Shown: positions 32,780-44,424, counted from the first letter of the stretch. The stretch: 64,000 nucleotides of DNA from Lepus europaeus (GCF_033115175.1 NC_084843.1:58072474-58136473), one strand, 5' to 3'. Translations and numbers: made by a program. The notes: generated by a model not told the origin, from the letters alone.

Positions 32780-34266
32780 AACATAGGTAAAATTTATTTT
32801 TAATATACCATGTATTCTTAACATAGAATTTTTACTTAAAAATATTTGCAATTCCCTTTTATTGATAACATAATTATCTTATACTTAAATTATCTTAAGA
32901 TTTAATAACAATAGTTAGTTACAATGTGACCCAGAAATGAAAATATGCAAAATAGTTTTAGAAACACATGTAATTTTTACTTGCTGGTACACTTATAAAT
33001 CACACAAAGATACATATTTATTCTTAAAGACTTGAAAAACAAAAACAGTTCAAATTTTTACCAAGGAATAACAAGAAATTTTTATACAAAAAATAAAATA
33101 AAAATTGATGCAGAAATAATACTTAGTTTCTCGATGTCTTAAAAAAATCACATCAATTCTACAAATCACTATATTTGAATATAGAACTTTAACTCTTCCC
33201 CACCCATTTCTATCATGCTTATAATAAAACATTAAAACACAGTAAATGGAAATTTGACATTTGAAACTATTTTCTTAATATAAAGGATAACAATTTAAAT
33301 CATATTTTACATTTCCACTTAAGTTTATATTGTATTTAAATTATGTTACATGGAAGAACTAGTTGAGATATCATGACATAATATCTTAGAAACGTTCTTT
33401 GATATTCACATCTATATTAATGGATATTTCACAGTCCACTTAAATAAATTTTCTAGTTTACAATCAAATCATCTAACAAAAACATACTTATATTGCTACT
33501 CTGTTTTTGTGTGCAGAGATATTCAGTATTATCACTGCCTTTGGGAAAAATACATTGAATTTTTCCTCTCATGGCATAAAAAATACTCCATGGACTTTTA
33601 AAAACACACACAAGTCACTCAAAGTACTCAGTAATAACATTTCAGCAAGACCTGATACTTCATTTTTAAGTTGCTACATGGCTACTTTTTAAATACTACA
33701 CTTATTTTACTAAAAATGAAGGAAAAAGCATTTGTCCTTTTTTCCAATGGAACAGAAGTATGAGAAGAGAGGTAAGAATAATACTTCAATGCTGGCTGTT
33801 TTAAAGAACTTAAAAATTCAGTTCTCATTGTTCTTTTGCAATATAACCAAGTTCAATTATTTCCATAATAATAAACAATGTTACAGTCTACAGAAAACCA
33901 TAATTACAATTAAAAGCTTGGAATAGCACAATAAAGCTAACTGCAACCCCTTGGACCCCCTGTGAAGTTAGTTCTACTTCCAAATAACACTTTCTAAATG
34001 TTGCAAATAACCTAACTGATTAGCCAACATCAGCATAGGAATGGTTTTCTAATGTTCCAAAATATAATGTTTGGCATCCCAAAGTATGGTAAGCACTTTG
34101 AGTTGTGACTAAAAAAAAAAAAAAAAAAAATCAAGTTACTAACATACCAGTGGTTCCTGTGATAGGGTAAATATCCCCTTCAAGTAATGTTCCCTCCATA
34201 ATTAAAGTAACATTTTTAAATTATTCCTTCTGAGAGTTTGTTAAGGAAATGAAATCACAGCTATTT
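32780..34266 (-). other. SLC25A16: Probable SLC25A16 3' UTR
   Basis: About 1.5 kb of AT-rich sequence directly after the stop codon without a single SINE, L1 or other repeat, flanked on the far side by a SINE whose target duplication ends at 32739. In a region where elements otherwise lie every few hundred bases, this fits a transcribed 3' UTR. It contains a run of about 18 A near 34112-34130 (U-run in the mRNA). The 3' end is inferred, not seen. Confidence 0.55.
32793..32798 (-). terminator. SLC25A16: Candidate poly(A) signal, distal
   Basis: TTTATT on the plus strand, AATAAA in the transcript, near the far end of the repeat-free block. Further AATAAA hexamers lie at 32858-32863 and 33017-33022. 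Sequence alone cannot say which is used. Confidence 0.35.
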
Positions 34267-34423
34267 TTAATTGAGGTGAAAAAACTGCTTCATAAGTTCA
34301 TATGTTGTAAAAGCCACTGCTTGAGAGGGAATGCAGCGAATGTAATTCAGAGACAAACCGCGATATAATCCTTTCCGAATTCCGTGGTGTCCGTAGACAT
34401 ACTTCATAGTCTCCCGCATGGTA
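34267..34423 (-). CDS. SLC25A16: SLC25A16 exon 9, C-terminus and stop
   Basis: 157 coding nt: one base of Leu281, residues 282-332, and TAA at 34269-34267. TMRETMKYVYGHHGIRKGLY leads into RGLSLNYIRCIPSQAVAFTT and ends YELMKQFFHLN. This is the last matrix helix and transmembrane helix 6, reaching exactly the human length of 332. Acceptor TTTCAG|TACCAT. Confidence 0.95.
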
Positions 34424-34500
34424 CTGAAAGACAGCGGTTAAATGATGACACTGCCATGCTCACGCATGAAGAGACAAGTTTAGGATCCACCAGTGAATTT

Positions 34501-34788
34501 TTATGCTATTTAATTTATTCAAGAGGCTGAGAAACAGGAAGAAAGAGAGAGCTCCCATCTGCTGGTTTACTTCTCCAACGCCTGTAATAGCCAGGACTGG
34601 ACTGCACTGGAGCCGGCAGCAAGGGGTAGCAGGCACCCACTTCCTGAGTCATCACATGCTGCTTCACAAGGTCTGCACTGGCAGCCAGCTGCGACTGGAA
34701 AATGGAGCTGGGAGTCAAACCCAGACATTCCAATATGGGATGCAGGCACATTAACGATCTTAGCCACTAGGCCAAATGCCAACACCCA
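34501..34788 (-). mobile_element. C-SINE, antisense, old
   Basis: TTTAATTTATTCAAGAGGCT to CCAAATGCCAACACCC. Sense to the gene; 77 bases from exon 9. Confidence 0.8.
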
Positions 34789-34825
34789 TAACAGCATTTT
34801 TAAAAGCTTAAAATGCCATCTTGGG

Positions 34826-35163
34826 AGGGGGCGCAGGCGCTGTGGTGTAGTGGGTAAGGCCACCGCCTGAAGTGCTGGTATCCCATAAGGGCACCAGTTT
34901 GAGTCCCGGCTGCTCTACTTCCGATCCAGCTCTCTGCTATGGCCTGGGAAAGCAGTAGAAGATAGCCCAAGTCCTTGGGCGCCTGTACCCATGTGGGAGA
35001 CCCAGAAGAAGCCCCTGGCTCCTGGCTTCACATTGGCGAAGCTCTAGCCATTGTGGCCAACTGGGAAGTGAACCATTGGATGGAAGACCACTCTCTCTCT
35101 CTCTGTCTCTCCTCTCTCTCTGTGTAACTCTGCTTTCAAGTAAATAAAATAAATCTTTAAATA
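34826..35163 (+). mobile_element. C-SINE, serial site, first
   Basis: GGGGGCGCAGGCGCTGTGGT head, AAATAAATCTTTAAATAA end. Followed by AAAATGCCA (35164). Confidence 0.88.
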
Positions 35164-35172
35164 AAAATGCCA

Positions 35173-35529
35173 GCCAGCGCTATGGCTCACTAGTCTAATC
35201 CTCTGCCTGTGGTGCCGGCACACCGAGTTCTAGTCCTGGGAGGGGTGCTGGATTTTGTCCCGGTTGCTCCTCTTCCAGTCCAGCTCTCTGCTGTGGCTTG
35301 GGAGTGCAGTGGAGGATGGCCCAAGTGTTTGGGCCCTGCACCCACATGGGAGACCAGGAGGAGGCACCTGGCTCCTGGCAGCGGATCAGCGCAGCGTGCC
35401 AGCCGCAACGTGCGAGCCGTAGCGGCCACTTCGGGGGTGAACCAATGGAAAAAGGAAGACTTTTCTGTTTCTCTCTCTCACTGTCTAACTCTGCCTGTCA
35501 ATAAATAAATAAATAAATAAATAGAAATC
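35173..35529 (+). mobile_element. Young C-SINE, serial site, second
   Basis: GCCAGCGCTATGGCTCACTA head, CTGCCTGTCAATAAATAAAT end. Flanked by AAAATGCCA at 35164 and 35530. Confidence 0.9.
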
Positions 35530-35538
35530 AAAATGCCA

Positions 35539-35883
35539 GGGCTGGCGTTGTGGTGCGGTGGGTTAACGCCCAGGCCTGAAGCACCAGCATCACATATGGG
35601 CGCCGGTTCGAGACCCGGCTGCTCCACTTCCTGTCCAGCTCCCTGCTATGGCCCGGGAAAGCAGCAGAAGATGGCCCAAGTCCTTGGGCCCCTGCACCCA
35701 AGTGGGAGACCGGGAAGAAGCTCCTAGCTCCTGGCTTCAGATCGGAACAGCTCCAGCCATTGCGACCATCTGGGGAGTGAACCATCGGATGGGAGACCTC
35801 TCTCTCTCTCTCTCTCTCTCTCTGTGCCTCTCCTCTCTGTGTGTAACACTGACACTCAAATAAATAAATATTAAGCAAAAAAA
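35539..35883 (+). mobile_element. C-SINE, serial site, third
   Basis: GGGCTGGCGTTGTGGTGCGG head; flanked by AAAATGCCA at 35530 and 35884. Confidence 0.9.
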
Positions 35884-35914
35884 AAAATGCCAACTTTAAT
35901 AGCTTTTGGAAGGC

Positions 35915-36263
35915 TTTTTTTTTTTTTTTTTTTTTTTTGACAGGCAGAGTGGACAGTGAGAGAGAAACAGAGAGAAAGGTCTTCCTTTGCTGTTGATTCA
36001 CCCTCCAATGGCCACCGCGGTAGCGCGCTGCGGCTGGCTCACCGCGCTGATCCGATGGCAGGAGCCAGGTGCTTATCCTGGTCTCCCATGCAGGTGCAGG
36101 GCCCAAGCATTTGAGCCATCCTCCACTGCACTCCCTGGCCACAGCAGAGAGCTGGCCTGGAAGAGGGGCAACCAGGACAGAATCCAGCACCCCGACTGGG
36201 ACTAGAACCCGGTGTGCTGGCGCCGCAAGGCGGAGGATTAGCCTATTGAGCCGCAGCGCCAGC
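35915..36263 (-). mobile_element. Young C-SINE, antisense
   Basis: Target repeat GGAAGGC at 35908-35914 and 36264-36270. Confidence 0.9.
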
Positions 36264-36270
36264 GGAAGGC

Positions 36271-36730
36271 AAATATTTTTAACAAGCTAAAATTTTACAG
36301 TCACTCTGAACAAGTGGAAGCAATGTGCAATGCCTTTCAGGCTCATCAACACAATGCATGACGTTCGTGTTATGTCTATGACATTTACTGACAGCACTAT
36401 TTCACATGTGGAACACTGCTATAATGCTACTAAAGGATGTATGAATAGTAGCCCTTTAAGCTTTCACTAAAGCTCAGGTCTATTCTATAACTAGTAGGTC
36501 ACTATAGAACTTAAGCTTAAAACCCTACTTTTTAGATTTCAGCAGTGAAGACTTCCCTTTCCTTTCAAATCAATATTTTGGGGTTTGTTTTTCCTTTTTA
36601 TTAGGCAATCTAAATAAAAATCTTCTAAAGATCTTTGGGGTGAACAAGGCAATCTAAGGTCCTAAACAAACATTCAGATCTTTTACTGAAGGACAACGTA
36701 TCGTCACACAGGATTCTAAATTTCTACAGA
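36271..36730. other. SLC25A16 intron 8, non-repetitive
   Basis: Unique AT-rich sequence, nothing recognised. Confidence 0.5.
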
Positions 36731-37235
36731 CTATAGAAAATTCTAGAACTGTGCTGGGCAATAATGGTAGCTACTTGCCTCATGTGGCTACTAGGCCCTT
36801 GAAATGTGGTAGTCCACTGAGATGTGCTATGAGAATAAAATATATTCAGGTCCCAGGGCTGTGGTATAGTAGGGTAATCCTATACCTGTAGCACCGGCAT
36901 CCCATAGGGTGCTGGTTCTAGGCCCAGCTGCTCCTCTTCTGATTCAGCTCTCTGCTACAACCTGGGAAAGCAATAGATGTCCCAAGTCCTTGGGCTCCTG
37001 CCCCAGCATAGGAGACATGGAAGTGAAGAAGCTCCTGGCTCCTTTCTCTCTGTCTCTTCCTCTCATTGTCTATAACTCTACCTCTCATAATAAATAAAGT
37101 CTTTAAATATATATATTCAAACATCTAATATAAGTACAAAATGCTCAAGTGTTGAAATAATATTTTAGATATATTAAACAAAAAACCTTTTAAAACTATT
37201 TTATGTTTTCATAATAATAAATAATCTGGCTATCT
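36731..37235. mobile_element. MER3-like hAT relic, split by a SINE
   Basis: ACTGTGCTGGGCAATAATGG, CATGTGGCTACTAGGCCCTT and GAAATGTGGTAGTCCACTGA match the hAT element with 'caatagccacatgtggc' phrases. A SINE splits it at 36851-37105. Family name is from memory. Confidence 0.5.
36851..37105 (+). mobile_element. C-SINE, sense, internal deletions
   Basis: TCCCAGGGCTGTGGTATAGT head, ATAATAAATAAAGTC end; ATATATTCA flanks both sides. Confidence 0.8.
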
Positions 37236-37319
37236 AAAAATTTAAATTATACACATAACTCACATATTTCTATTTCACAGAATTGTTTTAAACTTTATTT
37301 TTACAAAAATTCCTCTTTC

Positions 37320-37665
37320 TTTATTTTTTTTTTTTTGGACAGGCAGAGTGGACAGTGAGAGAGAGAGAGAGAGAGAAAGGTCTTCCTTTTCCGTTGGTTC
37401 TCCCCCCAATGGCCGCTGTGGCCAGCGCGCTGTGACCAGCACACCGCGCTGATCCGAAGCCAGGAACCAGATGCTTCTCCTGGTCTCCCATGCGGGTGCA
37501 GGGCCCAAGGACTTGGGCCATCCTCCACTGCACTCCTGGGCCAGAGCAGAGAGCTGGACAGGAAGAGGAGCAACTGAGACAGAATCCTGCACCCCAACCG
37601 GGACTAGAACCCAGGGTGCTGGCACCGCAGGCAGAGGATTAGCCTAGTGAGCCACAGCGCCAGCC
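37320..37665 (-). mobile_element. Young C-SINE, antisense
   Basis: GGACAGGCAGAGTGGACAGT to CCACAGCGCCAGCC; AAAAATTC on both sides. Confidence 0.9.
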
Positions 37666-37666
37666 A

Positions 37667-38320
37667 AAAATTCTTATTTTTTGAGATGCAGATAGACAGA
37701 TACAGCTGCTGTCTACTGGTTTACTCCCCAAGGTCCACAAATGGTAGGGGTGAAGGCCAAAGCCAGGAACTGTGAACTCAATGCAAGTGTCTCAAATGGG
37801 AGTTGAGCCATCAAGTGCTACTTTCCAGAGTCAGCATTAGCACAAAGCAGGATTTGGAAACAGAAGTCGGCCGGCGCCGCGGCTCAATAGGCTAATCCTC
37901 TGCCTTGCGGCGCTGGCACACCGGATTCTAGTCCTGGTCGGGGCACTGGATTCTGTCCCGGTTGCCCCTCTTCCAGGCCAGCTCTCTGCTGTGGCCAGGG
38001 AGTGCAGTGGAGGATGGCCCAAGTCCTTGGGCCCTGCACCCCATGGGAGACCAGGATAAACACCTGGCTCCTGCCATCGGATCAGTGTGGTACGCCGGCC
38101 AGAACGCGCCAGCCGCGGCGGCCATTGGAGGGTGAACCAACGGCAAAAAGGAAGACCTTTCTCTCTGTCTCTCTCTCTCACTGTCCACTCTGCCTGTCAA
38201 AAAAACTAAAAAAAAAAAAAAAAAAAAGAAACAGAAGTCAGGAATCAAGCACTCAAGCACTATAATGTGGGGCCCAGGCATCTTAACCAGAGTCTTAATC
38301 ACTAGATTAAACATGTACCC
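37667..38320 (-). mobile_element. Old antisense C-SINE split by a young sense copy
   Basis: Parts 37667-37868 and 38228-38320. Confidence 0.82.
37869..38227 (+). mobile_element. Young C-SINE, nested
   Basis: Target repeat GAAACAGAAGTC at 37857-37868 and 38228-38239. Confidence 0.93.
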
Positions 38321-38502
38321 CATTAAACAGAATTTTTCCGAGAATCAGAAATTGAAATGAAACCTGATGAAATTAACTAAGTGTACAATAGGAAATAAAA
38401 TGGAAGATATAGACTGTTGGTGAGATCAAAGTCCTGTCTCTCTACTAACATTAAACATTATACTTCTTAAACAAAATGAGCAATGACAAACAGAGAACTT
38501 AC

Positions 38503-38571
38503 AGGCACTTTTCAAATTCTGGCAGAACAGTTCCTAATTGCATTCGTCGACGAGTTACATCAAACGGGTAG
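38503..38571 (-). CDS. SLC25A16: SLC25A16 exon 8, third carrier signature
   Basis: 69 nt encoding residues 259-280 with partial Ser258 and Leu281. YPFDVTRRRMQLGTVLPEFE holds the third Px[DE]xx[KR] carrier signature at the matrix end of helix 5. Acceptor TTTTAG|CTACCC, donor TGCCT|GTAAGT. Confidence 0.93.
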
Positions 38572-38888
38572 CTAAAAGAGGAAAGAGGCATAAAGACATA
38601 AATAGTCTTTTACTCAACAGCTATTGAAAGCAAAGCCCTGTGCAAGCTAGGAAATAATGTGTTCTTCTATTGTTTGGTCTAATTGGGGAGTCAGGATATG
38701 GGCACATGAATAAACCGAATTAACAATACAGGAGTCTCCTTCCTTTGCTTATGTGGTTCCTTGTAGTATAGTAGGAGAATTTTTCTGTCTTATCACCACA
38801 ATATCAACTGCTATTCATTCCTAAAGAGAAAATTAAATGCCACTTCCTGAAGATAACAAATTGGGTGCTTTTCATTGTTGTTAACCTA

Positions 38889-39075
38889 AAATAGGGTTTT
38901 CCAATGTTGCTACTATTAACATTTTGAGTTGAATCATTCTTTACTATACAGCCCTGTCCCCTGTCCACTAGATACCAATAACACTCCCCTAGTTTTGACA
39001 ACCAAAAATGTCTCCCAACATTAACAAACGCCCCTGGAGGCAAAATCAGCCTAGTTGAGAATTATCACTCTAAGA
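38889..39075 (-). mobile_element. MER20 (hAT) copy
   Basis: Near full length: TATTAACATTTTGAGTTGAA, CCACTAGATACCAATAACAC and AACCAAAAATGTCTCCCAAC, with AGTTGAGAATTATCACTC at the end. Antisense to the MER20 consensus as I recall it. SLC25A16 intron 7. Confidence 0.85.
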
Positions 39076-39239
39076 GTACTCAGCAAGTCCCCTCAAATAC
39101 CACGGACTCAAAATATACAAAATATATCTTAAGGGCTAAAATTCATCGTACAGTTAACTGCATTTCAGGGACAGAGAAATGTTAACGTTATATATTTTAG
39201 GAGTAGGAGTCTAGGTGGTATTTTAAAGTTACTTTGATT

Positions 39240-39415
39240 TCAGTAATATTAACTATTATGTTAGGTCCTGTGCTAAACAATTTATGTACATTATCTCACT
39301 TCATCTTTACAATTGCATGAAGTAGGTACTATTATCCCAATATAAACATAAAATTTAAAAAAAAAAAACTAAGTCTGAGACATTCTCAGTGTCACAAAGC
39401 TACTTACTATCTTCC
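39240..39415 (-). mobile_element. MIR fragment, antisense
   Basis: GTCCTGTGCTAAACAATTTA, CATTATCTCACTTCATCTTT and AAGTAGGTACTATTATCCCA are antisense MIR phrases. Contains a run of A within it. Confidence 0.7.
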
Positions 39416-39568
39416 CATTTGACATTCTTCAAGGTATCTAATATAAGTAAAAGGGATAGATCACAAAAACAACTATATATTCTTATTCAGATTCATGTTT
39501 ACAATGAAATCAATATGATTAAAAAGAAACTCCCATGAACCATAATAACTTAAGAAGTAGCATTACTT

Positions 39569-39910
39569 GGGGCCAGCACTGTGGCGCAGCGGGTTAATGC
39601 CCTGGCCTGAAGCGCCAGCATCCCACATGGGCACCGGTTCTAGTCCCAGCTGCTCCTCTTCCAATCCAGCTCTCTGCTATGGTCTGGGGAAGCAGTAGAA
39701 GATGGTCCAAGTCCTTGGGTCCCTGAAACCCCGTGGGAGACCTGGAAGAAGCTCCTGCTGGCTCCTGGCTTTGGATCAGTACAGCTCCGGCCGTTGCGGC
39801 CATCTGGGGAGTGAACCATCGGATGGAAGACCTCTCTCTCTCTGCCTCTCCTCTCTCTGTGTAACTCTGACTTTCAAATAAAATAAATAAATCTTAAAAA
39901 AGAAAAAAAA
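39569..39910 (+). mobile_element. C-SINE, sense
   Basis: Target repeat AAGAAGTAGCATTACTT (17 bases, perfect) at 39552-39568 and 39911-39927. Confidence 0.94.
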
Positions 39911-40302
39911 AAGAAGTAGCATTACTTATGGTTGAAGCTCCCCATGTACCTCAATTGTATCTCCAGGTATTATTTTTTGATGAGGGAGGAAAAAAAAAAG
40001 AAAAGAAAAATCCTATGGGGTACAAAGACCAAAAACCTCAAAACCTGAGGGATTGAGTTTCCAACCATGAACAATATATGTGGGTAGAAGGAAAAGATTA
40101 GTAGGAAGAAGAGACTATAAGAATTCAAGGGCCAGAACCAGCTAAATAATGGTGGGAAAAAGAAAACATCATTGTAGCCAGTGTTTTAAGTTTAAAAAAA
40201 AAAAAGAGAGGGAGAGACTGAGCAGCTTTTTGGATACATATGATGGGAAAAATGATTACAAGTTACCAGGACTAGTACACTGAGGAATATGAATAATCAA
40301 TA

Positions 40303-40410
40303 GGGAGCGTGTTTCAGAGGTATATGCACTAAAATTGGAACAACGCAGAGATTAGCATGGTCCCTGCACATGGATGGTACACCAAAATTAAATGAATCAA
40401 ATAAAAAATA
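40303..40410 (+). pseudogene. Retroposed U6 snRNA copy
   Basis: About 105 bases align to spliceosomal U6: ACTAAAATTGGAAC is intact, and GATTAGCATGG is followed by a diverged version of the CCCCTGCGCAAGGATGACAC segment. Many substitutions in the 5' stem and 3' tail and an A-rich end rather than a T4 terminator mark it as non-functional. A short repeat AATAGGG(G) occurs on both sides, as in L1-driven retroposition. Located in SLC25A16 intron 7, antisense to the gene. Confidence 0.85.
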
Positions 40411-40999
40411 GGGGAGTTGGGAGCAGAGGATTGTCATAAAGAAAAATACAAGAAAGTAATATTTGAAACATGGCACTTGCACCAATAGCAGGAGATCCAA
40501 AGAGATACACCCAAAAGTTTAGCAGAGATATAATGGGGAGTCAGTAATAAAAATTTAAACAGAAACGGTTATCTAAACCAAGGTGACCTCTGAAACCACC
40601 AAGACAGATAAGCTGTTCTAGATATCTGAGGGAAGAGCAGAAGATTCGGGCCTTAACAAATCCATCCATATGGACAGGAAGAGGAGGATTTAACTAGTGA
40701 GTATGACTGCCAAGACAGGGCACTGTTAAAATAGCCAAGAACTAGAACAGTTGGTACAAGGATAAAAGAACTAGAAAGGGAGCCACTGGATTAAGAGCCA
40801 ATGGGTGTAAAATATAGCTTAAGAAGAGAAAGAGGCAACACAAGATAGACTAAAGGATCCACACTGAAAGTGAATAGTGAAGAAAAAGAGGCATTAAAAT
40901 GAAGCAAAAATCAGAATAGCTAGAGGTGATCGTGTCTCTGAAATGAGTAACATTGCACAAGCAAGTAAATCACTTCTTTTCCATTCTTTAGGACATTAT

Positions 41000-41345
41000 C
41001 GTTTCCTTTTTGTCTTCCTGTTACTCAGGATACTCCTCTCAGTAACAGAACGATTTTCTTCTTCCAGTTCCTGAAACGTTCCTGTTCTTAGTATTCCAAC
41101 CTCTTTTTATCTCTCCCTGTTCCATCTATCTAGGTTTAGGAAATTCTCTGAAGCCACCTTTCCTACTGCAATATAGTGACACATGTGTGTTCCCATTATA
41201 CTGTGACCTGTAACTTAACTCCACTGCTAGGGCCATCTAGGACAAGTTTACTGGTAGCAACTTTGTTTTTCCTCAGTGAACTTCCTAACACCTACTGTTT
41301 GGCACAAAGTAGGCCTTCAAGATTTAATGCAAGAGAAGCTACGCC
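41000..41345 (+). mobile_element. L2-like remnant (weak)
   Basis: TCTCTGAAGCCACCTTTCCT and GGCACAAAGTAGGCCTTCAA follow the order of an L2 3' end. In SLC25A16 intron 7, upstream flank of the SINE-free block around exon 7... assignment by eye only. Confidence 0.4.
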
Positions 41346-41667
41346 CCCTTACATGTGTATACAATAAGAAAATTTCAGAAACTTCATAAAGGTAAATTCA
41401 TTAGGAAATATGAATGAAGATTATGGTGTTTCTTTTCCTTTAAGTAAGCACAGGAAATTGATTGGATTCAGATTAATTTGGACAATTTGCGTGTAACTAT
41501 AATATGTTTAAAGTACAGATACATATGAAAAATTTATTAAATTAATACTTTTGTTTCACAAGGTATCATGTTTGTGAATAATTATTAGAAAAATTAGAAT
41601 TATTAACCAATGCTGAAAATCAGGATTGGCTAACTGCAATTTGAATTAAGTTGATGAAGAAACTTAC

Positions 41668-41830
41668 GATATTGTTTGTGCTATTGCTCCAGCAACACCA
41701 CCACAAAGTAAGTTTATGTGAGTTTTCAAAACTAAGACATTAGGATTGTCTGATGAAGGTCTGCCAAGAAGGGTAGGAGCATGGGAAAGCCCAACACTCT
41801 TTAAGGTACCAAAAGTAAAAAATGAAACAC
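41668..41830 (-). CDS. SLC25A16: SLC25A16 exon 7
   Basis: 163 nt encoding residues 205-257 with partial Gly204 and Ser258. VSFFTFGTLKSVGLSHAPTL closes repeat 2. A hydrophilic loop GRPSSDNPNVLVLKTHIN follows, then LLCGGVAGAIAQTIS opens transmembrane helix 5. Acceptor TTTCAG|GTGTTT, donor ATATC|GTAAGT. Surrounded by about 2 kb of SINE-free sequence. Confidence 0.94.
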
Positions 41831-42519
41831 CTGAAAAACAAAATATAAATTCACCAAGATGGTTAACAGAACATGAGCTGTGAAAACGTCACCATTCTTA
41901 CATAATAACCAATTTACTCAAGGACCTAACTATACATTTTCTATTTTCTGCTGTGTGGCTTATTGTAAGACAAGAATACTTAATTATGTTATAAATAATT
42001 TAAAGCTGACAAAATTATCACCTATAAAAACTTATAGCAATAGTTTTTCACACATTAATCTGTAATTCAAGGCACTGAAGGAAGCAGCAGCAAACAGAAA
42101 GCCACCTGACAGCTGAACAGAACTAGTTTCCAAGGTTCCACATGAATTAAAATTAAATTTATGATTAATAATTATAAGTAAATATGACAATTTATATTTA
42201 CAATAACAATGATATTGACAATGTTAGAAAAAGGCAAATTCAAAGTGATAAAGTATTGCTATTTTAATTCAATGTCTAATTTTGTCTTCAAGGAAGAATT
42301 ATGACCATAAGGTAAATGTTCATATTGGCTCCATAAGACACATAGAACTGAATAAAAAAAATGGTACACAGATGGTGCTAGCTAAACATTTACATGATTT
42401 TATAATAGAACCATTAAAGTCATATAGAAAGAAAATTAAGAATGGAATTCAAGAATCCTATTAAGGAAGCAGGACTCAAGATATCTCTGTATATACTAAA
42501 TTGAAAAAGCATATTTGAG

Positions 42520-42838
42520 GGGCCAGCACTGTGGCTCAGCAGACTGAGCATCCACCTACTGCACTGGCATCACATGCGGGCTTTGGTTTGAGTTCCGGCT
42601 GCTCCACTTCTAAACCAGCTCCCTGCTAAGTGCCTGGGAAAGCAGAGGAAGATGGCTCAAGTTCTTCCTAAATCCACTCAGAGACCAAGAAGCTCCTGGT
42701 TCCTGGCTTCGGTTGAGCCCAGCTCTAACTGTTGCAGCCATTTGGGGAGTGAACCAGTGGATGGAAAACCTTTCTCTCTGTCTCTCCTTTCTCTGTCTAT
42801 AACTCTGCCTCTCAAATAAGTAAATATTTTTAAAAAGA
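42520..42838 (+). mobile_element. C-SINE, sense
   Basis: GGGGCCAGCACTGTGGCTCA head, CAAATAAGTAAATATTTTT end. Confidence 0.88.
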
Positions 42839-42969
42839 TAAAATGAAAAAAATATATCTGAAAAAATATTTGACACTGAAGAATAAGAACAAATACACAG
42901 TCTAGGATAATGCCTCAATATATACACTTATGCTTCACACAAATTACAAATTGACATCTTGAAATGATA

Positions 42970-43301
42970 CTTTTTTAATATTTTAAGAAAATATTTATTT
43001 GAAAGACAGAGTAACAGAAAGGGAGACACGGGAAAGAGAGAGATCTATTGGCTGGTTCATTTCTCAAATGCCCTCAACAGCAAGACTCAGCCAGGCTGAA
43101 GCCATGAGCCAAGAACTCCATCTGTGTCTCCCTTGTGGATAGCAGGGGCCCAACTACTTGGGCCTCCATTTGCTGCCTCCCAGCACATTAAAAGAAAGCT
43201 AGATGAGAAGCAGAGCAGTCAGGATGCAAACTGGCACTATGAAATGGGATGCCAGTAGCACAAGTAGCTGCTTAATCCATTGAGCCTCAAAGCCCTCCCC
43301 T
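42970..43301 (-). mobile_element. C-SINE, antisense, old
   Basis: AAATATTTATTTGAAAGACA to CTCAAAGCCCTCCCCT. Confidence 0.82.
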
Positions 43302-43335
43302 ATACAATTTTAGAATATTCATATACTTTTAAAAA

Positions 43336-43667
43336 ACTTTTTTAAAGATTTGTTTATTTGAAAGGCAAAGTAACAGAGAAGCAGAGGCAGAGAGAGAGAG
43401 AGAGAGGCCTTTCATCTGCTGGTTCACTCCCCAAATGGTTGCAATGGCTGGAGCTGGGCCAATCTGAAGCCAGGAGCCAGGAGCTTCTTCCAGGTCTCCC
43501 ACATGGTTGCAAGGGCCCAAGCACTTGGGCTATCTTCTACTGCTTTACCAAGCCATAGAAGAGAGCTGGATCAGAAGTGGGGCAGCTGGGATTTGAACCG
43601 GTGCTCAAATGCGATGCCAGCACTGCAGGAGGCCACAGCTTTACCTGTTATGCCACAGCACCGGCCC
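43336..43667 (-). mobile_element. C-SINE, antisense
   Basis: Flanked by TTCATATACTT at about 43318 and 43668. Confidence 0.88.
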
Positions 43668-43710
43668 TTCATATACTTCTTTAAAAAAAAAAAAAAAAAA
43701 AGATGTATTT

Positions 43711-44030
43711 AGAGGCTGGCACTATAGTGCAGTGAGTTAAAGTCCTGGTCTGCTGCGCCAGCATCCCATATAGGCAGTGGTTCGAGTCCCGCTGCTCCAC
43801 TTCTAATCCAGCTCTCTGTTATGGCCTGGGAAAGCAGTGGAAGATGACCCAAGTCCTTGGACCCCTGCACCCACATGGGAGGCCTGTAAGAAGCTCCTGG
43901 TTCCTGGCTTCGAATCAGCCCAGCTCTGGCCATCGCAACCATCTAGGGAGTGAACCAGTAGATGGAAGACCTCTCTCTCTCTTCGCCTCTCTGTAACTCT
44001 GCCATCCAAATAATAAACAAATACATGTTT
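43711..44030 (+). mobile_element. C-SINE, sense
   Basis: GAGGCTGGCACTATAGTGCA head, CAAATAATAAACAAATAC end. Confidence 0.87.
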
Positions 44031-44044
44031 CTTATTATTTATAT

Positions 44045-44375
44045 ATTTTTTATTTTTATATTATTATTTGAAAGGCAAAGTTACAGAAAGGCAGAGACTG
44101 AGGCAGAGAGAGAGAGCTTTCAACTGCTGGTTTACTCCCCAAATGGCCTTAATGGCCAGAACTGGGCTGATTTGAAGCCAGGAGCCAGGAGCTTCTTCTA
44201 GGTCTCCCACATAGGTACAGGGGCCCAAGGATTTGGACCATCTTCCACTGCCTTGCCAGGTGCATTAGCAGGGAGCTGGATCAGAAGTAGAGCAGCCAGG
44301 ATGCAAACCACCACACATATGGGATGTTGGCACTATGGGCAGCAGCTTTACCTGCTATACCACAGCACCAGCCTC
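44045..44375 (-). mobile_element. C-SINE, antisense
   Basis: ATTATTTGAAAGGCAAAGTT to CCACAGCACCAGCCTC; followed by CTCATATACTTCT. Confidence 0.87.
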
Positions 44376-44424
44376 AAAATACTCATATACTTCTATATTT
44401 GTGAAGTCTAATAACTTAAATCTT

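Larger units (their letters stand above)
39928..42519. other. SINE-free block around SLC25A16 exon 7
   Basis: About 2.6 kb with exon 7, the U6 copy and a weak L2 relic but no C-SINE, the longest such stretch in the window. Confidence 0.7.

Noticed and set aside
40303..40410. Functional U6 snRNA gene
   Set aside because: Multiple changes in conserved stretches and an A-rich 3' end; no T-run terminator at the right place and no obvious TATA/PSE arrangement upstream.
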